Assembly: GCF_900116415.1 (NCBI RefSeq)
Contig: NZ_FPAP01000006.1
Coordinates: 62,001-126,000, forward strand
DNA length: 64,000 nucleotides
Direction: 5' to 3'
From: Chryseobacterium formosense
GTDB lineage: Bacteria; Bacteroidota; Bacteroidia; Flavobacteriales; Weeksellaceae
Positions 33,765 to 41,754 of the stretch are shown one piece after another. The notes beneath the pieces were generated by a model, which saw only the letters and a program-made list of their open reading frames with translations, had not been told where the DNA came from and ran no database searches. Each line of letters begins with the position of its first letter. Within the stretch, counting starts at the first letter, position 1. The translations under genes were made by a program, and so were the position numbers.

Positions 33765-35174
33765 TTACAGAGTTTTTGTCTGACAAACAAAATCTGAAAC
33801 CGGAAATTTTTCCGTTTTTTTAATTCCGTTAAAGCCACCTTCTATTTCAGTAAAGTTTCTGATTCCGTGTGAGTTGAGGATGCTTGCTGCAATCATGCTT
33901 CGGTAACCTCCTGCGCAATGTAGAAAGAAATGCTCAGAATCATCAACCGTGGAAACCCAGTCACTGATTGTGTCTAAAGGTCTGCTGTAGGCGTTGTCAA
34001 TATGTTCTGCAGAATATTCTGAGATTTTCCTTACATCAATCACTTTTGAATTTTCATTAAAGGCTTCAGCAAATTCAGAAGGAGAAATTCTTTTTATTTC
34101 GTCAGTTTCTTTACTGGAGTTTTTCCAGGCATCAAATCCACCTTTTAAATATCCTAAAACATTATCAAAACCCACTCTGCTTAATCTTGTAATGACTTCC
34201 TCTTCAGTTCCTTCGTCAGAAATCAGTAATAAAGGATGTTTTACGTCAACAATTAAAGTTCCTACCCATGGTGCAAAATCTCCTTTCAATCCGATGTTAA
34301 TTGAATTCGGAACAAAACCTTTGTGAAATTCTACAGGGCTTCTTGTATCTAAAATCAAAGCTCCTGTTTCTTCAGCAAAGCTCTCAAAATCTTCTACCGA
34401 AACAGGGTTTAAACCTTTATTCATGACATCATCAAGACTTTCGTAGCCGCCTTTGTTCATGGCAACATTCATCCCGAAATATTTCGGTGGAGCTGTTAAA
34501 CCATCAAGAACTTCTTTTACGAAAGATTCTTTATCCGGTTGATTTAGAGCGTAATTGGTTCTTTTTTGGTTTCCAAGGATATCAACAGTCTCTTTCTGCA
34601 TATTTTTTCCGCAAGCTGAACCCGCTCCGTGTGCCGGATAAACGGTAATGCTGTCATCCAAAGGCATAATTTTAGTATGTAAACTGTCATATAAAATTCC
34701 GGCAAGGTCTTCCTGAGTTACGCTTCCGGCTTTCTGAGCCAGATCCGGTCTTCCAACATCGCCTAAAAATAAAGTGTCTCCTGTGAAAATTGCAGTTTCA
34801 ACTCCGTTTTCGTCGATCAGAAGGTAAGTTGTGCTTTCCATGGTGTGACCGGGAGTGTGAAGTGCTTTAATTTTTACTTTTCCAATCTCGAAAATCTGAT
34901 CGTCTTCAGCGATGATGGCTTCAAATTCAGGTTTTGCAGTCGGTCCGTAAACAATCGGAGCGTGAGTTTTTTTGCTTAAATCCAAATGTCCCGAGACAAA
35001 ATCTGCATGGAAATGAGTTTCAAAAATATATTTTAAGGTTACATTATCTTTCTCTAAACGATCAAGATAAGGCTTCACTTCTCTTAAAGGATCTATAATT
35101 GCCGCTTCGTTTTCTGATACAATATAATAGGCACCCTGAGCCAGACAGCCCGTATATATTTGTTCAACTTTCAT
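33765..35174 (-). CDS. MBL-fold hydrolase fused to two rhodanese domains, persulfide dioxygenase-like
   Basis: A 469-residue cytoplasmic protein. The metallo-beta-lactamase domain (about 1-235) has HFHAD at residues 54-58 and the second-shell HTPGHT near 108-113, as in ETHE1-type persulfide dioxygenases. The first rhodanese domain (about 260-355) has no active cysteine at its expected site (LLISDEGTEEE), while the second (about 365-460) has it (FLHCAGGYRS). The protein should oxidise glutathione or other persulfides to sulfite, with rhodanese steps before or after. It leads the three-gene unit and leaves a single base before the rhodanese lipoprotein. Confidence 0.85.
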   Translation of the reverse strand: MKVEQIYTGCLAQGAYYIVSENEAAIIDPLREVKPYLDRLEKDNVTLKYIFETHFHADFVSGHLDLSKKTHAPIVYGPTAKPEFEAIIAEDDQIFEIGKVKIKALHTPGHTMESTTYLLIDENGVETAIFTGDTLFLGDVGRPDLAQKAGSVTQEDLAGILYDSLHTKIMPLDDSITVYPAHGAGSACGKNMQKETVDILGNQKRTNYALNQPDKESFVKEVLDGLTAPPKYFGMNVAMNKGGYESLDDVMNKGLNPVSVEDFESFAEETGALILDTRSPVEFHKGFVPNSINIGLKGDFAPWVGTLIVDVKHPLLLISDEGTEEEVITRLSRVGFDNVLGYLKGGFDAWKNSSKETDEIKRISPSEFAEAFNENSKVIDVRKISEYSAEHIDNAYSRPLDTISDWVSTVDDSEHFFLHCAGGYRSMIAASILNSHGIRNFTEIEGGFNGIKKTEKFPVSDFVCQTKTL

Positions 35175-35462
35175 TGGATCTGTTTTAAATTATTTATAAA
35201 GATACAAAGTAAGTCAATAATTGTAAAGAAATATATATTGTTGCTGATAGTTTCTGTCGATTGTTAGAATTTTCAAACATTTTGTATGATGGAAACTCAC
35301 TGATTTTTAGGCATAAATCAATTTTAAATATCATTAAAACGAAATTGCTGTTTTTTATCATATTAATTTAGTAGACTTTTAAAATTTTAATTAAAATAAA
35401 TACCACAAATCATCATCAACATATTCTCTAAAAATTTTATATTTAAGAGTTAAAAAAATCAA

Positions 35463-36989
35463 ATGGCAGATAAAACAAAATTTATTGATGAACTGAGTTC
35501 AAGATATACTCCGAAAGGAGAACATATTATATTAGGAAAAGGAATGCTGGATGGTGATGTGGTCACTGAAGTCAATGTTACCATTCCTTTAAAAACAATC
35601 AACCGACACGGATTAATTGCCGGAGCAACCGGAACCGGAAAAACCAAAACGCTTCAGGTTTTTGCCGAACAGCTATCTCACGCAGGAATCCCGTCTTTGG
35701 TTTTAGATATCAAAGGAGATTTTTCGGGAATTGCGGCAGCCGGGCAAATGAATTCAATCATTGAAGAACGTTATGCTAAAACCCAGCTTCCATACAATCC
35801 ACAAGCTTTTCCTGTAGAATTAATGAGCATTTCGGGTGGAAAAGGAATCAAGCTGAGAGCAACCGTTACCGAATTCGGACCTGTTTTATTAAGCAAAATT
35901 TTAGAGCTGAATGATACGCAGCAAAGCATTATGTCGATTGTTTTTAAATATTGCGATGATAAAGGTTTGCCGTTAATTGATCTGAATGATTTAAAGAAAG
36001 TTCTACAATATGTAACCGATAATCCACAGGGAAAAGCGGAATTGGCAGCCAATTACGGGTCGATTGCACCCGCATCTTTAGGGGCAATTTTAAGATCGAT
36101 TGTTGCCTTGGAACAACAGGGAGCTGCAGATTTCTTTGGTGAATTGAGCTTTGATGTCCATGATTTGCTGGAAACGAGAGATGGAAAAGGGGTTGTCAAT
36201 ATTTTACGAGTTGCGGATATTCAGAATAAGCCACAATTGTTTTCAACATTTATGCTTTCGCTTTTCGCTGAAATTTACATGACTTTCCCTGAAGAAGGCG
36301 ACAGCGGAAAACCGAAATTGGTTTTGTTCATCGATGAAGCGCATTTGATTTTTGATGAATCTTCAAAAGCTTTGGTTTCACAAATTGAAACGATGGTAAA
36401 ACTGATTCGTTCTAAAGGAGTAGGAATTTATTTTATTACTCAGATTCCGGGAGATGTTCCGGAAAGTGTGCTTTCGCAATTAGGCTTAAAAATCCAGCAT
36501 GCATTGAGAGGATTTACGGCAAAAGATAAAAAAGAAATTTCTAAAGCGGTTGAAAATTATCCGACAACGGAATTTTATAATGCTTCGGAACTGATTCAGA
36601 ATTTGGGTATCGGTGAAGCTTTTGTTACAGCTTTGGACGAAAAAGGAATTCCGACACCTTTGGTTCATACGTATTTGATTTCTCCGGAATCAAGAATGGA
36701 TGTTTTGAATGATGCAGAAGTTTCTGATTTAACTTCAAAATCGGCATTGGTTTCAAAATATGAGAAAGCAATTGACAGCGAGTCGGCTTACGAAATTCTG
36801 GTGAACAGAATGGAACAGGCGGTTCAGAATTCGGCTCCGACAGAAAAAACAAAACCTGTAAAAGAAGAACCGGGAATGTTTGAGCAGGTGATGAAAAGCA
36901 GCGCCGGAAGAACATTTGCAAATACTCTGATGCGTGAAGGAGCCAAAGCGATTTTAGGAATGCTAGGTTTAGGAAAACGAAGAAGATAA
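35463..36989 (+). CDS. HerA-like / DUF853 family ATPase
   Basis: A 508-residue ATPase. Walker A GATGTGKT is at residues 54-61 and Walker B VLFIDEAHLIFDE near 288-300. The domain between has the helicase HerA-like 'FSGIAAAGQMN' and 'VVNILRVADIQNKP' segments known from DUF853 proteins. HerA-type ATPases translocate DNA and often work with NurA-type nucleases in archaea. In bacteria this DUF853 branch has no assigned process. The next gene encodes an exonuclease, but 129 bp apart and not a NurA. The C-terminal 60 residues are lysine/glycine-rich. Confidence 0.8.
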   Translation: MADKTKFIDELSSRYTPKGEHIILGKGMLDGDVVTEVNVTIPLKTINRHGLIAGATGTGKTKTLQVFAEQLSHAGIPSLVLDIKGDFSGIAAAGQMNSIIEERYAKTQLPYNPQAFPVELMSISGGKGIKLRATVTEFGPVLLSKILELNDTQQSIMSIVFKYCDDKGLPLIDLNDLKKVLQYVTDNPQGKAELAANYGSIAPASLGAILRSIVALEQQGAADFFGELSFDVHDLLETRDGKGVVNILRVADIQNKPQLFSTFMLSLFAEIYMTFPEEGDSGKPKLVLFIDEAHLIFDESSKALVSQIETMVKLIRSKGVGIYFITQIPGDVPESVLSQLGLKIQHALRGFTAKDKKEISKAVENYPTTEFYNASELIQNLGIGEAFVTALDEKGIPTPLVHTYLISPESRMDVLNDAEVSDLTSKSALVSKYEKAIDSESAYEILVNRMEQAVQNSAPTEKTKPVKEEPGMFEQVMKSSAGRTFANTLMREGAKAILGMLGLGKRRR

Positions 36990-37118
36990 TTTGGAGTTTA
37001 GTGATCTCTTTGATTTTTAAATGTAATTTTATTATTTTAGCAGATTAGCCTTTTAGCAAGATACCGGATTTTAAAAGGTTTGGTTTTTGATTGTACAAGC
37101 TTAAAGTAAGACTACAAA

Positions 37119-38342
37119 ATGTATTCAATTATTGATATAGAAAGTAATGGTGCAGGTTTCAGGAAAGAATGCATTATAGACATTGCCATTTATCGTTATG
37201 ATGGTCAGAAAATCACTGACCAGTTTATTTCACTTGTGAATCCCGAAGGAGATATTACTCCTTTTGTGCAGAAACTGACGGGAATTACCCCGAAAATGGT
37301 AAAAACGGCTCCGAAATTTCATGAATTGGCCAAAAGAGTTGTTGAAATTACAGAAAACACTACTTTAGTCGGTCACAATATCGATTTTGATTACAGAATG
37401 CTTCGTCAATCATTCAGTCGGCTTGGCTATGATTTTAAAATCAATACTTTAGATACAATTCCTTTAGCAAAAAAACTGATTCCCGATGAGGTAAGCTATT
37501 CTCTTCAGAAATTGGTGAAATCTTTAGGGATTCCTCTCGTAAATGCTCATCGAGCTGATGGAGATGCGAGAGCTACTTTAGAGCTTTTTAAACTTTTGAT
37601 TTCGAAAGATACCGAAAATGAAATTATTCAGAAGCAGCATGATGAAACCAATGCTAAGAATTACATCAACAAAATCAAGCAGTTAACTCAGGATTTGCCA
37701 AACGAAAAAGGCTTTATTTATTTTCAGAATGATGAAGGGAAGATTATTTTTTCTGATTACGTTCAGGATATCAACAGATATTCTAAAAAGCTTTTTAATT
37801 CCAAATCAAAAAAATGGGAAAACGTTCAGAATGAAACGGAACAAATCAATTTTGAATTAACAGGAACTGATATTATTGCGAAGCTGATTTTAAACTCAAA
37901 AGGGATAAAAAAGAGAGAAATCTTTCCTTTCGGATTGTATTATAAAAACCAAAAATATATAGTCGAAAAAAATAAACTGAATAAGACAGAAAAACCACTT
38001 CTGAAATTCAGGGCATTTACGCAGGGTTCAAAAGCGGTTCAGTTTATCAATACGTTCGAAGAATATCAGAATGTCGAAAATTTCAGAAGGAAAATCGATT
38101 TCAAAAAGAGAAATGAACTTTGGCTTGGAAGCGGAAGAAAATTAGGAGAAAAATTATTCCTGATTATTGAAAAAGGAAAAGTGGTTTCTTACGGTTTTTA
38201 TGAGTTGTTTACGCAGATTCAGACCATGAGTAAAATTTCAAAGCTTAAAATCGATTTGCCTTTGTCAACCTCTGATCTGATCAATGAATTGCAGTTGGCA
38301 CTGCTCCGTGGAGATTTTGAGACGCTGCCATTACCGAAGTAA
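37119..38342 (+). CDS. DnaQ-like 3'-5' exonuclease with extra C-terminal domain
   Basis: A 407-residue protein. The exonuclease domain (about 1-160) has all the usual acids: Asp6 and Glu8 (DIESNG), Asp in GHNIDFDYRML near residue 90, and His/Asp in HRADGDA near 145. This is the DEDDh type, as in the proofreading epsilon subunit. The remaining 240 residues form a second part of unknown type. It resembles the arrangement in which a GIY-YIG or Cho-like domain follows the exonuclease, but I see no GIY-YIG motif. DNA repair or RNA processing is inferred. Confidence 0.8.
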   Translation: MYSIIDIESNGAGFRKECIIDIAIYRYDGQKITDQFISLVNPEGDITPFVQKLTGITPKMVKTAPKFHELAKRVVEITENTTLVGHNIDFDYRMLRQSFSRLGYDFKINTLDTIPLAKKLIPDEVSYSLQKLVKSLGIPLVNAHRADGDARATLELFKLLISKDTENEIIQKQHDETNAKNYINKIKQLTQDLPNEKGFIYFQNDEGKIIFSDYVQDINRYSKKLFNSKSKKWENVQNETEQINFELTGTDIIAKLILNSKGIKKREIFPFGLYYKNQKYIVEKNKLNKTEKPLLKFRAFTQGSKAVQFINTFEEYQNVENFRRKIDFKKRNELWLGSGRKLGEKLFLIIEKGKVVSYGFYELFTQIQTMSKISKLKIDLPLSTSDLINELQLALLRGDFETLPLPK

Positions 38343-38405
38343 TCTCAGTTTTGGAAAAAATAGATGAACTTTATACTCAAAATAATTAATCTGAGTAAAA
38401 AATAG

Positions 38406-38413
38406 TATTTTTG
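38406..38413 (+). promoter_or_regulatory. lysA: -7 promoter element of the lysA leader
   Basis: TATTTTTG matches TAnnTTTG. Transcription would start near 38420, about 13 nt before the leader ORF. The -33 region is weak. Confidence 0.5.
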
Positions 38414-38432
38414 CAAAAGAATAACAAAAGCA

Positions 38433-38504
38433 ATGCAAAATTTTAAACAAAATAAAACTGGTAAAAAGGGAACTATAAAGTTCTCTAAGGTTTGGAATAT
38501 TTAA
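38433..38504 (+). CDS. Short lysine-rich leader ORF upstream of lysA (putative)
   Basis: A 23-codon ORF with lysines at positions 5, 8, 11, 12, 16 and 19, six of 23. An 8-bp hairpin (38467-38474 with 38479-38486) lies within it, and a terminator lies 33 nt after its stop. This matches the layout of a ribosome-mediated attenuator sensing charged tRNA-Lys. The alternative is a random short ORF in an AT-rich region, where AAA is common. Translation is not proven. Confidence 0.4.
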   Translation: MQNFKQNKTGKKGTIKFSKVWNI

Positions 38505-38536
38505 GGAGTTGCCTTGCATAAAAAAATAATTATTGC

Positions 38537-38569
38537 GGCAGGCTCTTTTCGAAGAATCTGCCTTTTTTT
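38537..38569 (+). terminator. Intrinsic terminator/attenuator in the lysA leader
   Basis: GGCAG (38537-38541) pairs with CTGCC (38558-38562), with an inner CTT-TTCG-AAG cap, followed by seven T. It ends 17-23 nt before the lysA start codon, with no room for another promoter, so lysA expression must depend on read-through. TTGCC at 38510-38514 could pair with GGCAG and prevent the hairpin. Confidence 0.7.
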
Positions 38570-38585
38570 ATGTAAAATTTAGATT

Positions 38586-39785
38586 ATGAATTCAAAAGAA
38601 TTATTAAAGATCGCCAATGAATTTGGCACACCGGTGTATGTTTACGACGCAGAGTCAATCAAAATTCAATACGAAAAACTTACATCTTCTTTTTTAAAAC
38701 ACACAAAGTTCTTTTATGCTGCAAAGGCATTGACCAACATTAATATTCTGAAATATGTCAAGAACCTGGGTGCTTCTTTGGATTGCGTATCGATAAATGA
38801 AGTTAAATTAGGTTTAAAAGCAGGTTTCCCTAAAGAAAAAATCCTCTTTACTCCGAATTGTGTAGATCTTGCTGAAATCGAGGAAGCAATGACTTTTGGA
38901 GTACATATCAACATCGATAATATCTCTATTCTTGAGCAATTTGGAAACAAATACGGAAATTCTTATCCCATTTTAGTAAGAATCAATCCCCATATTTTTG
39001 CTGGTGGAAACTATAAAATTTCTACAGGTCATATCGATTCAAAATTCGGTATTTCCATTCATCAGGTTCGTCATATCGAAAGAGTGATGAAATCAACCAA
39101 TCTTAATGTAGAAGGACTTCACATGCATACCGGAAGCGAGATTAAAGATCCTGATGTTTTTCTTCAGGCTTTGGATATCATGCTTGAATTATCTGAACAT
39201 TTTCCGAATCTGAAATACCTTGATATGGGAAGCGGATTTAAAATCCCTTATCAGGACAGTGAAGAGGAAACCGATGTGAAAACTTTAGGGAAAAAAGTGG
39301 AAAAAGTAATTGCCGAATTTTCAAAATCTACAGGAAAAAAGTTTGAGCTTTGGTTTGAGCCCGGAAAATTTTTAGTAGGAAAAAGCGGTTATTTATTGGT
39401 AAAAGCAAATGTTATCAAACAAACTACGGCAACGGTTTTTGTTGGTGTAAATTCAGGCTTTAATCATTTGATTCGTCCGATGTTTTACGATTCTTACCAC
39501 CAGATTGAAAATTTATCAAACCCGAAAGGTGCAGAAAGAATCTATACCGTTGTTGGAAATATCTGTGAAACGGATACTTTCGCCTGGGACAGAAAATTGA
39601 ATGAAGTAAGAGAAGGCGATATTTTGGTGTTCCATAATGCAGGAGCTTATGGTTTTGAAATGAGTTCCAATTTTAATTCAAGATTAAAACCTGCAGAAGT
39701 TCTTTTCTTAGACGGAAAAGCACATTTGATTAGAAAAAGAGACGAGTTTGAAGATCTTCTGAAAAATCAGATCGAAGTATTGTAA
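38586..39785 (+). CDS. lysA: Diaminopimelate decarboxylase
   Basis: A 399-residue fold-type III PLP enzyme that decarboxylates meso-diaminopimelate to lysine, the last step of lysine synthesis in the cytoplasm. The PLP lysine is Lys47 in FYAAKALTN. HTGSEI (near 180), MGSGFKIPY (near 217), WFEPGKFLVG (near 258) and the GNICETDTF segment near 318 match LysA. All are seen in order. The C-terminal FEDLLKNQIEVL fits. The gene stands alone and has a leader with a terminator in front of it. Confidence 0.96.
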   Translation: MNSKELLKIANEFGTPVYVYDAESIKIQYEKLTSSFLKHTKFFYAAKALTNINILKYVKNLGASLDCVSINEVKLGLKAGFPKEKILFTPNCVDLAEIEEAMTFGVHINIDNISILEQFGNKYGNSYPILVRINPHIFAGGNYKISTGHIDSKFGISIHQVRHIERVMKSTNLNVEGLHMHTGSEIKDPDVFLQALDIMLELSEHFPNLKYLDMGSGFKIPYQDSEEETDVKTLGKKVEKVIAEFSKSTGKKFELWFEPGKFLVGKSGYLLVKANVIKQTTATVFVGVNSGFNHLIRPMFYDSYHQIENLSNPKGAERIYTVVGNICETDTFAWDRKLNEVREGDILVFHNAGAYGFEMSSNFNSRLKPAEVLFLDGKAHLIRKRDEFEDLLKNQIEVL

Positions 39786-39806
39786 ATTTAAATTCATTAC
39801 TCATAA

Positions 39807-39838
39807 AAAACTTCACATTCGTTGTGAAGTTTTCTTTA
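39807..39838 (+). terminator. Terminator of lysA
   Basis: An 11-bp stem (39807-39817 with 39823-39833) with a 5-nt loop and T-rich tail, 22 nt after the stop codon. Confidence 0.85.
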
Positions 39839-39877
39839 TTTGGCTTGATTTTTAATGTAATTTAAAAAAGTAATTTT

Positions 39878-40360
39878 ATGAAAACATTAGCTTTATTTTT
39901 AGGTCTTTTTGCTGCAAACTTCGCCTTTGCGCAGGATCTTGAAGACAGAGACGATTCATTTATTGTTGAGAATAATAAAAACCTTTTGAAAATTGATATT
40001 AAAGAACCATTCATGCAGGTTGCATTGAAAGGCTGTAATGATTTTCAGGCGGCAAGTTTCGAGGGTGGGGCTGCAGCTTACAAGGATATTTTAAGAAAAT
40101 ATATGTACACCTATCTCAATTCTGATTTTTATACGTTAACAGGTGATTTCACATTTACATTAACTATCGATGCAATGGGGAAAGTGACAGATGTTGCAGG
40201 AGACCCCAAAGTTCTGAACAGTGAAGTATTTTTTGATGATATGCAGTATGTCGTGAGAAGAATCAAGAAAAACTGGAAACCCGCAATGTGTAACGGACAA
40301 GCCGTAAAATCTGAAATGAAATTAAAAATGAATTTCTCATCTTTATCGGCAGATATGTAA
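39878..40360 (+). CDS. Secreted TonB-C-like protein, first of three
   Basis: A 160-residue protein with a signal peptide (MKTLALFLGLFAANFAFAQ). The mature part ends in a TonB-C-like fold: FTFTLTIDAMGKVTDVAGDPKV near 88-110, then a helix, then KNWKPAMCNGQAVKSEMKLKMNF. The same arrangement is in the next two genes and at the end of BlaR1. There is no membrane anchor or TonB-type proline-rich spacer, so it is a free periplasmic or surface domain and not an energy transducer. It is separated from the next gene by 2 nt. Confidence 0.75.
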   Translation: MKTLALFLGLFAANFAFAQDLEDRDDSFIVENNKNLLKIDIKEPFMQVALKGCNDFQAASFEGGAAAYKDILRKYMYTYLNSDFYTLTGDFTFTLTIDAMGKVTDVAGDPKVLNSEVFFDDMQYVVRRIKKNWKPAMCNGQAVKSEMKLKMNFSSLSADM

Positions 40361-40362
40361 AT

Positions 40363-40773
40363 ATGAATAAACATTTTTTTGTACTGCTCCTACTGATTGG
40401 GTTTAAAAGTTTTTCACAAGACTTAAAACCAAATACAGAAAATTCTATAATAACCAGTAATGCTGAATTTCCAGGAGGTGATAAGGCCTTCACTAATGAA
40501 TTTTTAAGAATGATTCATGGGTATATTGATATGAGTAAATATGCGGTAAATGGTCAGTTTACTTTTCTCTTTGACATTAGTACTGAAGGAAAAGTTGAAA
40601 ACCTGAATGTTTTACCTAAAGTGAAAAACAGCGAATTATTTATTGAAGACATGGAGTTTGCCATTAAAAAAGTTAAAAAGAAATGGAAGCCTGCAATGAA
40701 AGATGGAGTACCAATAATTTCTAAAAAAGTAATTAAAATAAATTTTACTTCTGATCATGTTGATCACGAATAA
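40363..40773 (+). CDS. Secreted TonB-C-like protein, second of three
   Basis: A 136-residue paralogue of the protein at 39878, with signal peptide MNKHFFVLLLLIGFKSFSQ and the shared core (FPGGDKAFTNEFLRMI, FTFLFDISTEGKVENL, MEFAIKKVKKKWKPA). The stop of the previous gene is 2 nt away, so the pair is one transcript. The protein may scaffold or bind a periplasmic partner, as isolated TonB-C domains do, but no target is known. Confidence 0.75.
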   Translation: MNKHFFVLLLLIGFKSFSQDLKPNTENSIITSNAEFPGGDKAFTNEFLRMIHGYIDMSKYAVNGQFTFLFDISTEGKVENLNVLPKVKNSELFIEDMEFAIKKVKKKWKPAMKDGVPIISKKVIKINFTSDHVDHE

Positions 40774-40864
40774 AATAATTTAAATACTCTTAAAATACAC
40801 TAACGAATAAATTTTTTATTTTAGCTGTTGTAATTTTGCAATGGCTATTTTTAATTTATTTACC

Positions 40865-41587
40865 ATGAAACTTAAAATTTTTATTCTTATTACCTCAATA
40901 TTTTTTATCAGTATTGATGCTCAGGTTTTGTATAATTATCCAAAAGGTCAGGATTTTTATGAAGGAGGAAGGGAAGGTTTTAACAAAGATATTCAGGACG
41001 CTGCTGTAAAAAGCGGAATAAAGCCATGTGAAAAAACAGAAGCTTTGTTTATGAGGTTTATTATTTATCCTGACAATCAAGTAAAATATGTTGCAGATCC
41101 GGATACGCTTGCTGTCGCAAATAATAAATGTATAAAAGATAAGGTTTTGGGATTGATGAAATCTGTGAAAAACTGGAAGCCAGCCGAACTGGATGGGAAT
41201 AAAACAGCTGCAATGTTCTGCACTCTTTTTACAGACGACCTTTTACTTAAAAAAGGATTTAGTGAGGAAGAATTTTCAAATCCTGTTTATATGTATAAGG
41301 ATAAAGAAAGTGATATCATGAAATTCCGCGAGAACTTTGTTAAATGTTTTGATTCGAATGGGTATAGAGCAAATTTAGACTATTCTTTTGTTATTAATTT
41401 TGATGTTGATACAAAAGGCGAGGCAGGCTTTTTTTATATTGAAAATCAGTCTGATTTGGAGAAATTCAACAAGATGGTTGTCGATTGCGCTTCTAATACA
41501 AAAAAATCTTACTGGAAACCAGGTTACTACAAAGGAGTTCCTGTAAAGCAGGTATTCAGAATGCCTATACGATTTAATGCCTACTAA
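40865..41587 (+). CDS. Secreted protein with two TonB-C-like halves, third of three
   Basis: About 240 residues from the ATG at 40865 (MKLKIFILITSIFF). A TAATTTTG promoter box at 40831-40838 puts the transcript start after the in-frame ATG at 40841, which favours the later start. Signal peptide to about residue 19. The core has two halves: one ends KNWKPAELDGNKTAAMFCTLF near 105-125 and the other ends SYWKPGYYKGVPVKQVFRMP near 225. So it looks like an internal duplication of the fold seen in the two genes before it. No known function. Confidence 0.7.
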   Translation: MKLKIFILITSIFFISIDAQVLYNYPKGQDFYEGGREGFNKDIQDAAVKSGIKPCEKTEALFMRFIIYPDNQVKYVADPDTLAVANNKCIKDKVLGLMKSVKNWKPAELDGNKTAAMFCTLFTDDLLLKKGFSEEEFSNPVYMYKDKESDIMKFRENFVKCFDSNGYRANLDYSFVINFDVDTKGEAGFFYIENQSDLEKFNKMVVDCASNTKKSYWKPGYYKGVPVKQVFRMPIRFNAY

Positions 41588-41630
41588 TTCTTATTCAATA
41601 GGCTTTTTAATAGTCTACCCATTTCTATGA

Positions 41631-41658
41631 CATTCTGTCACAAGATTTTGTATCTTTG
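41631..41658 (+). promoter_or_regulatory. miaB: Promoter region of miaB with an inverted repeat
   Basis: TATCTTTG (41651-41658) is a -7 match. Near the -33 position lies TGACATTCTGTCA (41628-41640), 5-bp arms around three bases. The role of the repeat is unknown. Confidence 0.45.
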
Positions 41659-41754
41659 CAAATTCAATTGATTTGAAATTTAATGTTTGAATTTGAAATT
41701 ACACAGTAGTTTTGATTTCAAACTTCGAATCTCGAATCTCAAATTTTAAAAACC

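Noticed and set aside
35175..35462. A regulatory RNA in the gap before the HerA-like gene
   Set aside because: The 288 bp are AT-rich with no stable hairpin or clear promoter.
38343..38585. A lysine riboswitch in front of lysA
   Set aside because: The leader is far shorter than the known lysine riboswitch and lacks its five-helix layout; the short ORF and terminator fit attenuation better.
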